Assembly (NCBI RefSeq): GCF_015709525.1 | Contig: NZ_JADNRA010000032.1 | Span: 62,001-126,000, forward strand | Direction of reading: 5' to 3' | Source: Methylocystis sp. L43 | GTDB lineage: Bacteria > Pseudomonadota > Alphaproteobacteria > Rhizobiales > Beijerinckiaceae | DNA length: 64,000 bases | Shown here: piece by piece, positions 48,221 through 57,504 of the stretch | Layout of the letters: every line of letters begins with the position of its first letter | How positions within the stretch are numbered: position 1 is the first letter of the stretch | Notes under the pieces: model-generated | What the model was told of the DNA's origin: nothing | Seen by the model: only the letters and a program-made list of their open reading frames with translations | Database searches by the model: none | Made by a program: the position numbers and the translations under genes

Positions 48221-48739
48221 CTACGCGGGGGCGTGTTTCGCGAAGGCGCTGCGAAAGACGGCGTCGAAGGCGTCGGCGTCGACGTCGACCGTTTCGATCT
48301 CCGCGCCATCTTCGGCGACGCCGGAAAAGCGATATTGCGGGTCTGAAAACTCGAGACCTTCTTCGTCTTCGGCGCTTTCGTAAGGCAGCGCGATCTCGAC
48401 CATCAACTGTCGCTTCAGCGACAACGCCCGGCCGACCACCGCGTCGATGCGGCCGTCCTCGCTGCTGAAATAACCGTCGAGAATAATCAGGCAGACGTCG
48501 GCGTTTGGCGCTTCGTCCTCCAGCCATTGCAGCGCGGCTTCGACGCTTTCGGCGACATCGATCTTGCCTGCCTCGCTCACGACGAATTGTTGCGGCTGGT
48601 CGACGCCGGCGTCGGACCGCGCCACGCCGAAGGGCGTCAGCATGCGTCCGCGCGCCAGCGTCGTCACGGCTTTCGCGAAGGCCTCGCCGGCCAATGCTGC
48701 GATGGGTTCGTTCGGAATTGGTTCTGCGTCAATGCTCAT
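48221..48739 (-). CDS. Conserved acidic protein of unknown function
   Basis: A 172-residue soluble, acidic protein without signal peptide or membrane segment. A central alpha/beta core is suggested by ADVCLIILDGYFSSEDGRIDAVVG and KRQLMVEIALPYE, and the C-terminus is rich in aspartate (IETVDVDADAFDAVF). I do not recognise the family. It lies 67 bp downstream of the aminopeptidase P gene, same strand. Confidence 0.65.
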   Translation of the reverse strand: MSIDAEPIPNEPIAALAGEAFAKAVTTLARGRMLTPFGVARSDAGVDQPQQFVVSEAGKIDVAESVEAALQWLEDEAPNADVCLIILDGYFSSEDGRIDAVVGRALSLKRQLMVEIALPYESAEDEEGLEFSDPQYRFSGVAEDGAEIETVDVDADAFDAVFRSAFAKHAPA

Positions 48740-48806
48740 GACATTCTCCTCCGAGCAAGCGGAGTTCCGAGGTTCAATAGATCGAAGTTATCCGTTTCAA
48801 GATTGT

Positions 48807-50621
48807 TCATACCGACGTCGTCGCCTCTCGCAGCCATTGGCGCGTCTTCGCGTCCACAAGCGGCGACAGGATTTTGCGCACCCGGGCGTGATAGGCGTTG
48901 AGCCAGATGATTTCTTCCGGCGACAGCAATTTTGGTTCGACGCAATTCAAATCGAAAGGCGCAAGCGTGATGGTCTCGAAGCCAAACATCTCGCGTTCGG
49001 CGCCTTTGATCTCGCGCTTCTCGACGATGACGAGATTTTCAAGCCTGATGCCATATTCGCCGGCGCGGTAATAGCCGGGCTCGTTCGACAGAATCATGCC
49101 CGGCTGCAACGGCGCCGTCCCGAGCTTCGAAATACGCTGCGGCCCCTCATGCACCGAGAGGTAAGCGCCGACGCCATGGCCCGTCCCATGATCGAAGTCG
49201 AGTCCAGCCTCCCACAGCGCGCGGCGTGCGAAAGCATCCAACTGCGCGCCCGAGACGCCCTTGGGAAAGACGGCGCGGGCGATGGCGATATGGCCTTTGA
49301 GCACGCGGGTGAAATGTTCGCGCAATTGTTTCGAGGCCGGACCGACGACGACGGTGCGCGTCACGTCGGTCGTGCCGTCGAGATATTGCGCGCCGGAATC
49401 GACGAGATAGACGCCGCGACCGACCTTGAGATTGCTCGTTTCCGTCACCCGATAATGCGGGATCGCCGCATGTTGGCCGAAAGCCGAGATCGTCGGGAAG
49501 GAGATGTCGCGCAGGTCGCCGTTCTCGCGGCGGAAGGTTTCGAGCGCTTCCGCCGCGGAGATTTCGGTGAGCCGGCCCTTTGGCGCGGCTTCGGAAAACC
49601 AGGCGAGGAAGCGCGTCAGCGCCGCGCCGTCGCGAATATGAGCTTCGCGTGCGCCGTCAAGCTCCCTTTCATTCTTGATCGCTTTCGGCAGCGTCGCCGG
49701 ATCGTCGGCGAGACGCGGCTTGCCGCCCGCCGCGCGCAAGGTTTCGACAAGTTTCGCCGGCGCCGTCGCGGAATCAAAGAGAATGGTCGCGCCGCGCTTG
49801 CCGGACAGCACGAGATCCTCGACGAGGCTTTCAGGCGTCTTCAGCGTCAGAAATTTTTCAAGCGCGGCGCGCACCTTCGGCGCGAGCTTCGCATCGTCGA
49901 CGTAGAGCGTCGGCGCGCCGTCCTTGGGCAACAGGGCGAAGCACAGCGGGATCGGCGTATGCGCGACATCGGCGCCGCGAATGTTGAACGCCCAGCAGAT
50001 CGCATGCGGATCGGACATCAGCGCCGCGTCGGCATCCTTCAGCGCCGCGCGCAGCTTCTTGATCTTCGCGCTGGCGCTCGCGCCGGCGTAACGCGCGGGA
50101 TGAATCGCCACCGCGCCTGTCGGCTCGGCCGGCCGGTCAATCCAAAGCGCATCGATCGGATTGGCGTCGAGCGGAACGAGTTCGATCCTTTTTTCCGCGA
50201 GAGTTTTGCCGAAGCGTTCGATCTGCGCGCTGGTGTGCACCCAGGGGTCATAGCCGATGCGCGCGCCTTCGCGCGCATGTCCGCTGAGCCAGGCGACGGG
50301 CGTCGTTTGCGCGATGTCGAGCGGCTTGAAGAGCTTCGCGTCGATCTCGCCGCGCACCTGAATAACATAGCGGCCATCGACGAAGAGCGCGGCCTCTTTC
50401 TCCAGCACGACGGCGAAGCCGGCCGACCCGGTGAAGCCGGTCAGCCAAGCGAGGCGCTCCGCGCATTTGGGCACATATTCGTTTTGATGGACGTCGGCGC
50501 GCGGAACGAGAAAGCCGTCGAGCCCTTGCCGTTTCAGCTCAGCGCGCAGCGCCTTGAGGCGCGCCGCGCTGTCGCCGCGCAGGGCGTCGTCGACGAATGT
50601 TTGGAATTTTGCTTCGAACAT
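48807..50621 (-). CDS. pepP: Aminopeptidase P family (Xaa-Pro) peptidase
   Basis: A 604-residue M24 metallopeptidase with two creatinase-like N-terminal domains and a C-terminal pita-bread domain, the long three-domain form. Metal ligands are visible in LVDSGAQYLDGTTDVTRTV (two aspartates), GTGHGVGAYLSVHEGP (histidine) and NEPGYYRAGEYGIRLENL (glutamate region). It removes N-terminal residues before proline. The start at 50621 is preferred over a codon two positions upstream. Confidence 0.9.
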   Translation of the reverse strand: MFEAKFQTFVDDALRGDSAARLKALRAELKRQGLDGFLVPRADVHQNEYVPKCAERLAWLTGFTGSAGFAVVLEKEAALFVDGRYVIQVRGEIDAKLFKPLDIAQTTPVAWLSGHAREGARIGYDPWVHTSAQIERFGKTLAEKRIELVPLDANPIDALWIDRPAEPTGAVAIHPARYAGASASAKIKKLRAALKDADAALMSDPHAICWAFNIRGADVAHTPIPLCFALLPKDGAPTLYVDDAKLAPKVRAALEKFLTLKTPESLVEDLVLSGKRGATILFDSATAPAKLVETLRAAGGKPRLADDPATLPKAIKNERELDGAREAHIRDGAALTRFLAWFSEAAPKGRLTEISAAEALETFRRENGDLRDISFPTISAFGQHAAIPHYRVTETSNLKVGRGVYLVDSGAQYLDGTTDVTRTVVVGPASKQLREHFTRVLKGHIAIARAVFPKGVSGAQLDAFARRALWEAGLDFDHGTGHGVGAYLSVHEGPQRISKLGTAPLQPGMILSNEPGYYRAGEYGIRLENLVIVEKREIKGAEREMFGFETITLAPFDLNCVEPKLLSPEEIIWLNAYHARVRKILSPLVDAKTRQWLREATTSV

Positions 50622-50679
50622 ACGCACAAACTATGCACGTCGCGCGCCATGGGCAATGGCTCTCGAACTGTCGACTTGC

Positions 50680-50796
50680 CCCCTCCCCAGCCCTCCCCCG
50701 CTGCGCGGGAGAGGGGGCAGGTTGCGGGACAACGAACAGGTTGCCGGGGGTTAGCCAGGTTTTCGCGTAATGGCGCGGATGATCCCCGCTCCCGCT
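50680..50796. repeat. G/C-rich palindromic repeats (family D) between pepP and prmA
   Basis: CCCCCTCCCCAGCCCTCCCC followed by GCTGCGCGGGAGAGGGGGC forms an inverted G/C-rich block near 50680-50720. A second block (CCGCTCCCGCTTTAAAGGGG, then AAGGGGCAGGGAGGGGG) spans 50785-50822 and runs into the end of prmA. It is similar to the spacer between dcm and vsr. No gene seen. Confidence 0.65.
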
Positions 50797-51726
50797 TTAA
50801 AGGGGAAGGGGCAGGGAGGGGGCGTAGGACGCTCCGCCGCGTCTAAGAACCAGAGTCGCCCACCCGTCGATGTCGCCCCGCTCGGCCAGGAAGAACCCCT
50901 GGGCGCGGTAGGCGTCGAGCACGCCGCGCACGTCGCGCGCCAGCAGTCCCGAAAGCACCAGCTCCGCGTCGGCCGTCGCGGCGCGGGCAATCTCCGGCGC
51001 GAGCAGGCGCAGAGGCTTCGCCAGGATATTGGCGAAGATCAGATCATATTGGCCTTGCAGCGACGGGTGGCGGAGCCCGGTCGCGACGACCGGGCGAACA
51101 TCGGCGCCGGCGCCATTGGCGCGGGCGTTGGCCGAGGCTGTCGCCACGGCGACGGGATCGATATCGCCGCAGGCGACGCGTTGGTGAAAGAGGCGCGCGG
51201 CGGCAATCGCCAGAACGCCGGTGCCGGTTCCGACATCAAGGATGCGCTGTGGGCGCCGGCGCTTGGCGATTCTCTCGAGCGCTCTAAGGCAACCGAGCGT
51301 CGTGCCGTGATGGCCGGTGCCGAAAGCGAGCGCCGCCTCGATCTCGACGCCGATGTCGTTTACGCGCCGCCGGCCCCGATCATGCGCGCCATGCACCAGC
51401 ACGCGGCCGGCGCGGACCGGGGCCAATCCGGCAAGAGCGTTTTCCACCCAGTCCTGCTCGGCGACAGTCGAAAAGCGCGCCGCCCGCGCGGTTTCGGCGT
51501 CGGCAGCGGCCTCGATCAGGGCGAGGATCTGCGCTTCGTCGGGCGCGGTCGCGAAATAGACCTCGACGGACCATTGGGGGCCGTCATCCACCTCGAAGGC
51601 GGCGGCGGCGGTCTCTGTCGGCTCGAAGGTTTCGACGATGAGGTCGGCGACGGCGCGGGCGCGTTTTTCGTCGCAATCGAGGCGCAGCATGTGGCTGGCG
51701 TTATTGGGGGGAAGGCCTTCAAGCAT
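50797..51726 (-). CDS. prmA: Ribosomal protein L11 methyltransferase
   Basis: A 309-residue SAM-dependent methyltransferase from the ATG at 51726. Motif I is ILDVGTGTGVLAIAAA, with GDIDPVAVATASANARANG following and FANILAKPLRLLAPEIA as motif IV (PrmA usually has NILA). The family trimethylates ribosomal protein L11. It is preceded by its own N-terminal substrate domain. The C-terminus runs into palindromic repeat sequence (SYAPSLPLPL), which may have replaced the original end. Confidence 0.88.
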   Translation of the reverse strand: MLEGLPPNNASHMLRLDCDEKRARAVADLIVETFEPTETAAAAFEVDDGPQWSVEVYFATAPDEAQILALIEAAADAETARAARFSTVAEQDWVENALAGLAPVRAGRVLVHGAHDRGRRRVNDIGVEIEAALAFGTGHHGTTLGCLRALERIAKRRRPQRILDVGTGTGVLAIAAARLFHQRVACGDIDPVAVATASANARANGAGADVRPVVATGLRHPSLQGQYDLIFANILAKPLRLLAPEIARAATADAELVLSGLLARDVRGVLDAYRAQGFFLAERGDIDGWATLVLRRGGASYAPSLPLPL

Positions 51727-51828
51727 GCGCGCGCTTACCACGGCCGGGGCGCGCGCGTCACCTTTCGCCAGGCGCCAGCGGCCTGTATTGTCGCGTTAGA
51801 GGCTGGTTCCAACGAGTTGAAGGCGTGA

Positions 51829-52806
51829 ATGACCGAAAGACTTTCGATCTGTCTGATCGGCCCCAAGAAGGGCGGCAAGTCGTCGCTGCTCGCCTCGCTC
51901 GTCGACTGCGTCGCGCAAAGCGCCTTTGGCTATTCGCCGCGCCTGCGCCCCGCGCTGCAACCGATCACCGAGGCGGAATTCTACGCCGAAAGCGCTGAGC
52001 CGAAAAAACCCAATCTGCTGTCGGTCGAACAAGGCGACTATGAGCGGCTGCGGCGCGAATTCGCCGAGGGCGGCCTCGCCACCGACACACTCGACACCTA
52101 CGAATATCGCTTCCGTCTGACGATCAACGGCGAAGCCCCGCCGGCGGCGGTGCTCCGGGGTCCCTGGCTTCTGGAGATCATCGACTCGGCGGGCGAGATC
52201 GCCGTGCCGCCGGACGGCGCGGAAGTCGCCATTCTCAACGATGTCAAAGCCAAACTCGCCCGGCAGATGCTTGAGGCTGACGCCATCGTGATCGTGCTGC
52301 CGCTGGTGCGGCTCGAGGATTCCGGCTGGTCCGGCAATCTCGCGCGCCTCATCGACCGCTTGGCGCTGGCGCCTGAGAAAAAGCTCAAGCGGCTCGTCGT
52401 GGTTTTCTCGCAATATGAGCGCTTGTTCGCCCGCCTCGGGCCGAGCGCCTTCACCTATGCCTGCGATCCGGCGGTGGCGCTGCACGCCTTGCGCAAATCG
52501 CTGCGCGCGGCGCAATGGCTGGATCGGTTGCGGGCGCTGGAGGCGCCGAACGGCGGCGCATCGGTGCGCTTCACGGTCTGCTCGGCCTATGGCTTCGTCA
52601 AGCGCTTTCAGAATCCCAACATCGATCCGCATCAGCCTGGCGAGCGCCGGTTTCGTCGCGCGGGCCTCGAAGGCGCTCGCGCCTATAATGAATATTGGCG
52701 GCCGTTTCTCACCGCCGAGCCGTTTCTTTACGCCGCGCTTGGCCTCGACAGCGCCTTCACCTTCTCCTATGCGCAGCTCGACGCGCGCATCGAGGAGATC
52801 GCCTGA
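51829..52806 (+). CDS. P-loop GTPase-like protein of an uncharacterised module
   Basis: A 325-residue protein with a P-loop GPKKGGKSSLL at residues 11-21 and a DxxG-type G3 in IIDSAGE (119-123). RLVVVFSQYERLF (188-200) sits where NKxD would be, but the consensus is replaced by SQYE. These are features of a divergent TRAFAC-type GTPase. No membrane segment. It starts 102 bp from the divergent prmA and is followed 77 bp later by an unknown partner gene. I infer, without proof, a link to the convergent coiled-coil membrane protein at 53818. Confidence 0.7.
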   Translation: MTERLSICLIGPKKGGKSSLLASLVDCVAQSAFGYSPRLRPALQPITEAEFYAESAEPKKPNLLSVEQGDYERLRREFAEGGLATDTLDTYEYRFRLTINGEAPPAAVLRGPWLLEIIDSAGEIAVPPDGAEVAILNDVKAKLARQMLEADAIVIVLPLVRLEDSGWSGNLARLIDRLALAPEKKLKRLVVVFSQYERLFARLGPSAFTYACDPAVALHALRKSLRAAQWLDRLRALEAPNGGASVRFTVCSAYGFVKRFQNPNIDPHQPGERRFRRAGLEGARAYNEYWRPFLTAEPFLYAALGLDSAFTFSYAQLDARIEEIA

Positions 52807-52883
52807 AGCGCATTCCGTCAATTCTTGCTTAACGCTCTGTGCATAGGGTGATCGCGCGGATTTCCCGCGCGAAAGGACGCGCG

Positions 52884-53705
52884 ATGCGCATAGCTGCGCC
52901 GAATGGCGACGAAACGGCCGAGATCTCTCTCGAACGGCTGCATTATGGGAAGCTCGCTTTTGGCGCGACGCTGCGCGTGCCGGCCACCGCGGGCTATGGC
53001 GTGACCTTGCGCAGTTGCAATCTGCAGCCGGCCGACGACCGGCTGCTTTCGCCGCCGCGTCTGATGGCGCTTCGCCGCTTCGAGCCTGAGCTTGTCGATC
53101 CTGCTTCGCGACGACGCGGCTCCTTCATCGCGCGGGTCGCCCCGGAGCCGAATTCTCGTCGCGCCATTTTTCTGCGCGCGCGCTTCCGGCCGGAAGACGG
53201 CGAAAGCGGCCATGGACGCCTCTATCAGCAGAGCGCCGTCTGGAGCGTGAGCGCCGCGGATTGGCGCCAACATCCGGCGGCGCTTCTCGCCATGGCGGAC
53301 TCCGAGCTCGACGCGCGACCGGATCTCGTGACCGAAGACGAGGCGGCGCGTTACAACGCCGCGCCGGCGCGTTACCTCGTTCGCTTCATCGATCCGCGGG
53401 ACGTCTGGAGCGCGCTCGAGGATGCGCTGGAAGCGACCCGCTGGGCGACGCCGACGCTCGAATTTCTGGCGCGGGGCGCCGAAACGGGCAAAGACGCGAC
53501 GCTGACCTTTGGCGCCGACGATTTTGCCAGCGAGACCGAGTTTCTCGGCGCTGTCGGCCTCGCGCTGCAGTTTTTGCCATCGAGCTATCCCCGCTGGCGC
53601 GAGATCAGCGTCGTTTCCGGTCTGCTGCACACGCCGCAGGGTCTTTGCCTGCGCTACCTTCCGTCGCTGCGCGCGGCGGCGCGCGCAACACCCGTCGCCG
53701 CCTGA
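52884..53705 (+). CDS. Unknown protein paired with the GTPase-like gene
   Basis: A 273-residue soluble protein from the ATG at 52884 behind AAAGGACG. The N-terminus ERLHYGKLAFGATLRVPATA has the flavour of GTPase-associated (GAP1-like) N-terminal domains, with GRLYQQSAVWSVSAADW further on, but I cannot confirm this. The second half (residues 150-265) is alpha/beta with LEFLARGAETGKDATLTFGA. The tight spacing behind the GTPase suggests they act together. Confidence refers to it being a gene. Confidence 0.7.
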   Translation: MRIAAPNGDETAEISLERLHYGKLAFGATLRVPATAGYGVTLRSCNLQPADDRLLSPPRLMALRRFEPELVDPASRRRGSFIARVAPEPNSRRAIFLRARFRPEDGESGHGRLYQQSAVWSVSAADWRQHPAALLAMADSELDARPDLVTEDEAARYNAAPARYLVRFIDPRDVWSALEDALEATRWATPTLEFLARGAETGKDATLTFGADDFASETEFLGAVGLALQFLPSSYPRWREISVVSGLLHTPQGLCLRYLPSLRAAARATPVAA

Positions 53706-53710
53706 ACTTC

Positions 53711-53820
53711 AGAGCGCTTATCGATCGCCACCATGTGATCGATAAGGCATCGCTCAAAATCAAAATGCTGGAGCAGCTTCTCATCGAAAAAGTCTGTCAA
53801 CTTTTTCGAAACCTGCTCTA
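53711..53820. repeat. Dispersed repeat family B, third copy
   Basis: It begins AGAGCGCTTATCGATCGCC and ends CGAAACCTGCTCTA, sharing ATCGAAAAAGTCTGTCAACTT and GGCATCGCTCA with the copy at 2805. The terminal CTA is the stop codon, on the minus strand, of the coiled-coil membrane protein gene. It separates that gene from the convergent GTPase-linked pair. Confidence 0.85.
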
Positions 53821-56025
53821 ACCGGGCGAACGCCTGTCCATCGGACTCGGTTCAACGTTCAGATAGCGCTCGAGCGCGCCGGAGCGCCGCCGTGGCAGGT
53901 TCGCGGCGCCAGCGTCCGCGTAATAGGCGCGCGGGCCGCTGGCGAGGACGCCGTCGGCGGCGTAATGCAAGGCGCGGGCGGAGCGCGGCTTCAGCGCCGC
54001 GAACAGCCGCGCCTCAATCTGCCCGACGGTGATATTGTCGACGAGATAGGCGCCTTTGCGGTCGACGTGAGCGATTTCGTCGCGCACGAGCCGATTGAGG
54101 ATGGCCATGATATTGTCGCGCACGTTCGGCGGCAGGGCAGACATTGCTTCGGCGTCAGGGTCGATCTCGCTCATGTCGCCGTGAACCGGCCGCGCCGCGC
54201 GCAAGACGGCTTTCATTGCGCGGATGTCGACGGGCTGCTCCTCGTCGTCGGAAAGATCGATCGGCGCGGCGAACTGACGCCGCTCGCGCGCCTCATAGCC
54301 GCGTTTGAAAATCTCCGACAGGAATTTCATGATGAACAGAAAGGCGTCCTGCGCCATGGCGACGCCGATCGCCATCGTCGAATCGGGGGTGAAGCTCCAG
54401 AAGGCTTCGCGCGCCAGTTCGAATTTATTGCGCTCGGAACTGTGCGTGCGCAGATAGGCGTCGCTCTTTTTCAAAAGCTCCCGCACCTCGTCGTCTGACA
54501 GCCCCGCCGCCTTTCCGGAGACGACGCAGGCGTCGACGAGTGTTTTAGCGTCGTTGAAGCCGTTTGCCGCGGCGCCCCTGTCAGACGCCGGCGCCGAGCG
54601 GATCTTGGCGACAATCGCTGAGAGTTCGTCGCGCAGCCCGGCTTCCAGCCCACATTTTTTATCGAAGGCCGCGCGCGCCGCGATCGTGTCGTCGCGCGCC
54701 GAGAGCAGATCGCGCGCCTCCCCCTGCGGTTCGCAGGTGAAATCGCGCGGCACGCTTCCCGGCAACGCATTTGATTGCCGCGCCGCCGCGAGAATTGGTT
54801 CGCACAGGGGCTTCGCCTCGCGCACGGCGCGCCATGTCGGCTCGAGGCGCAGCTGGTCGCGCAGCGCGGCGAGGTCGCGCAATGTCGCGTCGAGATCGAG
54901 GGCGGCTTCGCCCTTCGGCATCGGTCGGCCGGAAGCGGCGCTCGCAGTCTCGGCCTTCTGTTTGAGCGTGATCGTCTGCGCATTGAGCGCGTCGCGCCGC
55001 TTCACCGCGTTGGCGCGTTCGTTTGCGGGGCCGGCGAGCGTCTGCCTGAGCGCCGAGACGCGTCGCATCGCTTCGGCGGCTTTCTCCTGATGCCCGCGGC
55101 AATTGGGGCCGCAGGTCGCGCCCAGCCCATCGAGTCCGTGCGCGGCGTCGACGGCGAGCTGTTCTTCCTGACGCGCCGTGGCCGCCATCGACGTCATCTC
55201 GTCCTGTTTCGCTTTGATGATGACGTCGAGCTCGGCGATGCTGCGCTCAAGCGCCTCGATGTCGCGTCGCGCATCCTCGAGCTGACGCATCGCCGCCTGC
55301 GCGCTTTCCATTTCCAGCGCGGCCTGGCTCGCGGCCTGCGCGATGACCGCCTGCTGCGCCTCCTGCCGTTTGCGAATGGCGTCGCGCAGCGCCGGCCCGG
55401 CCTGCCGCGCGGTGTCGATGAGGCCGTCGATCGAATCGAGATAAGCCTTGTAGCTCGGCGTCGCGGCGATGCGCGCCGAGGCTGCTTCGTAAGCGGCGGC
55501 GATGTCTTTCGTCGCCGGCAGCAGGACTTCCGTCGCAAGCTCCATCGGTTGAAGCTCGGCGACGATCTTGCGCGAGGAGAGCTTGAAGATGTTGTTGTAG
55601 TAGTAGGTGAATGAAAAAAAGGCGGAGATCGAGAAGACGAAGGCGAAGACCAGCGCCGTCACGCCGGTCTTGATGATCATGCGCTCGCGCGCCATCCGCC
55701 GCCGCGCGATGAGCGCCGCCAGATCGACGCCGAGCGACCAGGATGTCGCAGCGAGCATGGTGAGGACGGCGGTCGTCGCGATCAGCGTGCCCGCGATCCC
55801 GATCACGTCTCCGGGCTCCCTCTGCATAATGTCGATCATGCCGGACGAGGTTGTGTAGAAGACCCAGCCCAGAACGGGCAGGGCGGCGGCCATGCCGAGG
55901 CGGCCGAGGTTGAGATCGCCGCTCCACAAGCGGGCGAGCGGCGAAATCAGAGCGTCGAAAAGTCCGAAGCGCCGCCGCGGGGCCGAGGCGTCGGGGACGC
56001 GCGCCTGCTGCGCGGAGGCGGTCAT
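53818..56025 (-). CDS. Large coiled-coil membrane protein of unknown function
   Basis: A 735-residue protein. Three membrane segments lie in the first 150 residues (LGMAAALPVLGWVFYTTSSG, GIAGTLIATTAVLTMLAATS, GVTALVFAFVFSISAFF). About 250 residues of helical coiled coil follow (QLEDARRDIEALERSIAELD, ALRQTLAGPANERANAVKRRD), then a cysteine-containing soluble part (GLGATCGPNCRGH). A fourth hydrophobic segment follows (STMAIGVAMAQDAFLFIMKFL), and a cytoplasmic C-terminal domain of about 170 residues ends the protein. The N-terminal layout recalls DUF4407 proteins. It is convergent with the GTPase pair and separated from it only by a repeat. No function is assigned. Confidence 0.72.
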   Translation of the reverse strand: MTASAQQARVPDASAPRRRFGLFDALISPLARLWSGDLNLGRLGMAAALPVLGWVFYTTSSGMIDIMQREPGDVIGIAGTLIATTAVLTMLAATSWSLGVDLAALIARRRMARERMIIKTGVTALVFAFVFSISAFFSFTYYYNNIFKLSSRKIVAELQPMELATEVLLPATKDIAAAYEAASARIAATPSYKAYLDSIDGLIDTARQAGPALRDAIRKRQEAQQAVIAQAASQAALEMESAQAAMRQLEDARRDIEALERSIAELDVIIKAKQDEMTSMAATARQEEQLAVDAAHGLDGLGATCGPNCRGHQEKAAEAMRRVSALRQTLAGPANERANAVKRRDALNAQTITLKQKAETASAASGRPMPKGEAALDLDATLRDLAALRDQLRLEPTWRAVREAKPLCEPILAAARQSNALPGSVPRDFTCEPQGEARDLLSARDDTIAARAAFDKKCGLEAGLRDELSAIVAKIRSAPASDRGAAANGFNDAKTLVDACVVSGKAAGLSDDEVRELLKKSDAYLRTHSSERNKFELAREAFWSFTPDSTMAIGVAMAQDAFLFIMKFLSEIFKRGYEARERRQFAAPIDLSDDEEQPVDIRAMKAVLRAARPVHGDMSEIDPDAEAMSALPPNVRDNIMAILNRLVRDEIAHVDRKGAYLVDNITVGQIEARLFAALKPRSARALHYAADGVLASGPRAYYADAGAANLPRRRSGALERYLNVEPSPMDRRSPG

Positions 56026-56352
56026 GGCGCGGACGCTCTCGACGCTGGAACCAGCCGGCTGCGCATGTCCGCTCCCTTAGAAAAAGCAATGTCGGGTTGG
56101 TGACGTTGCCGGCGAATTGAGACGGATTTGCGCTCCGGCGCAAGGGCGGACCGCCGCTGCGGCGCAGCGCGTTGGCGGCGCTCCCGGTGGACGCTTGCCG
56201 CTCATCGGACTGGGTGTGGTGCGGCGCGGCGCCCCGCTTCCCCTTCCCGAACGATTCGTGCTAGACGGCGAGATTATTGTCTGCGGCTGGGCCGTTCGGC
56301 CGCGACTCGCGCTGACGGGCCTTGAACCCGTCAAGTCATCAAGGGGTCAGCC
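56026..56352. other. Intergenic region with the hpnH and membrane protein promoters
   Basis: 327 bases between two divergent genes. No protein gene is supported; open frames here have no family character and no ribosome site. A small stem GGCC/GGCC lies near 56290. Both promoters must lie here but no clear boxes stand out. Confidence 0.5.
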
Positions 56353-57504
56353 GTGGCCATTCCGTTCCGCTATATCGCAAAAATCGGCGCGTATCTCGTC
56401 AAGCAGCACCTCTTGGGCGTGCGGCGCTATCCGCTCGTGCTCATGATGGAGCCGCTGTTCCGCTGCAATCTGGCCTGCGCCGGCTGCGGCAAGATCGATT
56501 ACCCCGATCATATCCTGAACAAGCGGCTTTCGGTCGAGGACGCGCTGCGCTCGGTGGACGAATGTGGCGCGCCGGTGGTGGTGGTCGCCGGCGGCGAGCC
56601 GCTTTTGCACAAGGATTTGCCGGAGATCGTCGAAGGCATCGTCGCGCGGCGTAAATTCGCGATCGTCTGCACCAATGCTCTGCTGCTCGCCAAGAAGATC
56701 GACCACTTCAAGCCGAGCCCCTATTTCACCTGGTCGATCCATCTCGATGGCGACAAGGAGATGCACGACCGCGCGGTCTGCCAGGACGGGGTTTATGAGC
56801 GCGCCGTCGAGGCGCTCAAACTCGCCAAGTCCAAGGGCTTCCGCGTCACCACCAACAGCACCTTCTTTTCCGACGCCGATCCCGAGCGCGTCGCGAAATT
56901 CCTCGACGCGACCACGGCGCTCGGCGTCGACGGGATGACGCTTTCGCCGGGTTACGCTTATGAGCGGGCGCCGGATCAGACTCACTTCCTTAATCGCACC
57001 CGCACCAAGGAATTGTTCCGCGCCGTTCTGCGTCGCGGCCGGGGCGGGAAAGCTTGGGGACTCACCCAGTCGACGCTGTTCATGAATTTCCTGGCCGGCA
57101 ATGTGAGCTATCGCTGCACCCCCTGGGGGATGCCGCTGCGCACGGTGTTTGGCTGGCAGCGTCCCTGCTATCTGCTCGGCGAAGGCTATGTGCCGACGTT
57201 CAAGCAGCTGATGGAGGAGACCGACTGGGACGCTTACGGCGTCGGCAATTACGAGAAATGCGCCGACTGCATGGTGCACTCCGGCTTTGAGGCGACCGCC
57301 GTCGCCGATTCGGTTCGCCGGCCCTGGCGGGCGGCCGCCGTCGCGCTCTTTGGCGTGCGCACCGAGGGGCCGATGGCGCCTGACGTCTCGCTCGAGAATC
57401 AGCGCCCAGCCGAATATGTCTATGACGAAAATATCGCCAGGCTTTCAGAGATCCGCGAGCACGAGGCGCAGCAACGGGCCGAGCAACGGTCCACAGCGGC
57501 TTAG
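56353..57504 (+). CDS. hpnH: Adenosyl-hopene transferase HpnH (radical SAM)
   Basis: A 383-residue radical SAM enzyme that adds the adenosyl group of SAM to diploptene, the first step in making extended C35 hopanoids. The cluster motif is CNLACAGC (C38, C42, C45), followed by VVVVAGGEPLLHKDL. A C-terminal cysteine set is in YRCTPWG, RPCYLLGEGY and YEKCADCMVHSG. The start is a GTG at 56353 behind AGGGGTC. Its last 60 bases overlap the convergent hpnG gene. Confidence 0.94.
   Translation: MAIPFRYIAKIGAYLVKQHLLGVRRYPLVLMMEPLFRCNLACAGCGKIDYPDHILNKRLSVEDALRSVDECGAPVVVVAGGEPLLHKDLPEIVEGIVARRKFAIVCTNALLLAKKIDHFKPSPYFTWSIHLDGDKEMHDRAVCQDGVYERAVEALKLAKSKGFRVTTNSTFFSDADPERVAKFLDATTALGVDGMTLSPGYAYERAPDQTHFLNRTRTKELFRAVLRRGRGGKAWGLTQSTLFMNFLAGNVSYRCTPWGMPLRTVFGWQRPCYLLGEGYVPTFKQLMEETDWDAYGVGNYEKCADCMVHSGFEATAVADSVRRPWRAAAVALFGVRTEGPMAPDVSLENQRPAEYVYDENIARLSEIREHEAQQRAEQRSTAA

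Noticed and set aside
48564-50846. A 760-codon plus-strand frame opposite pepP
   Set aside because: Antisense shadow of the aminopeptidase P gene, which has intact metal-binding motifs on the other strand.
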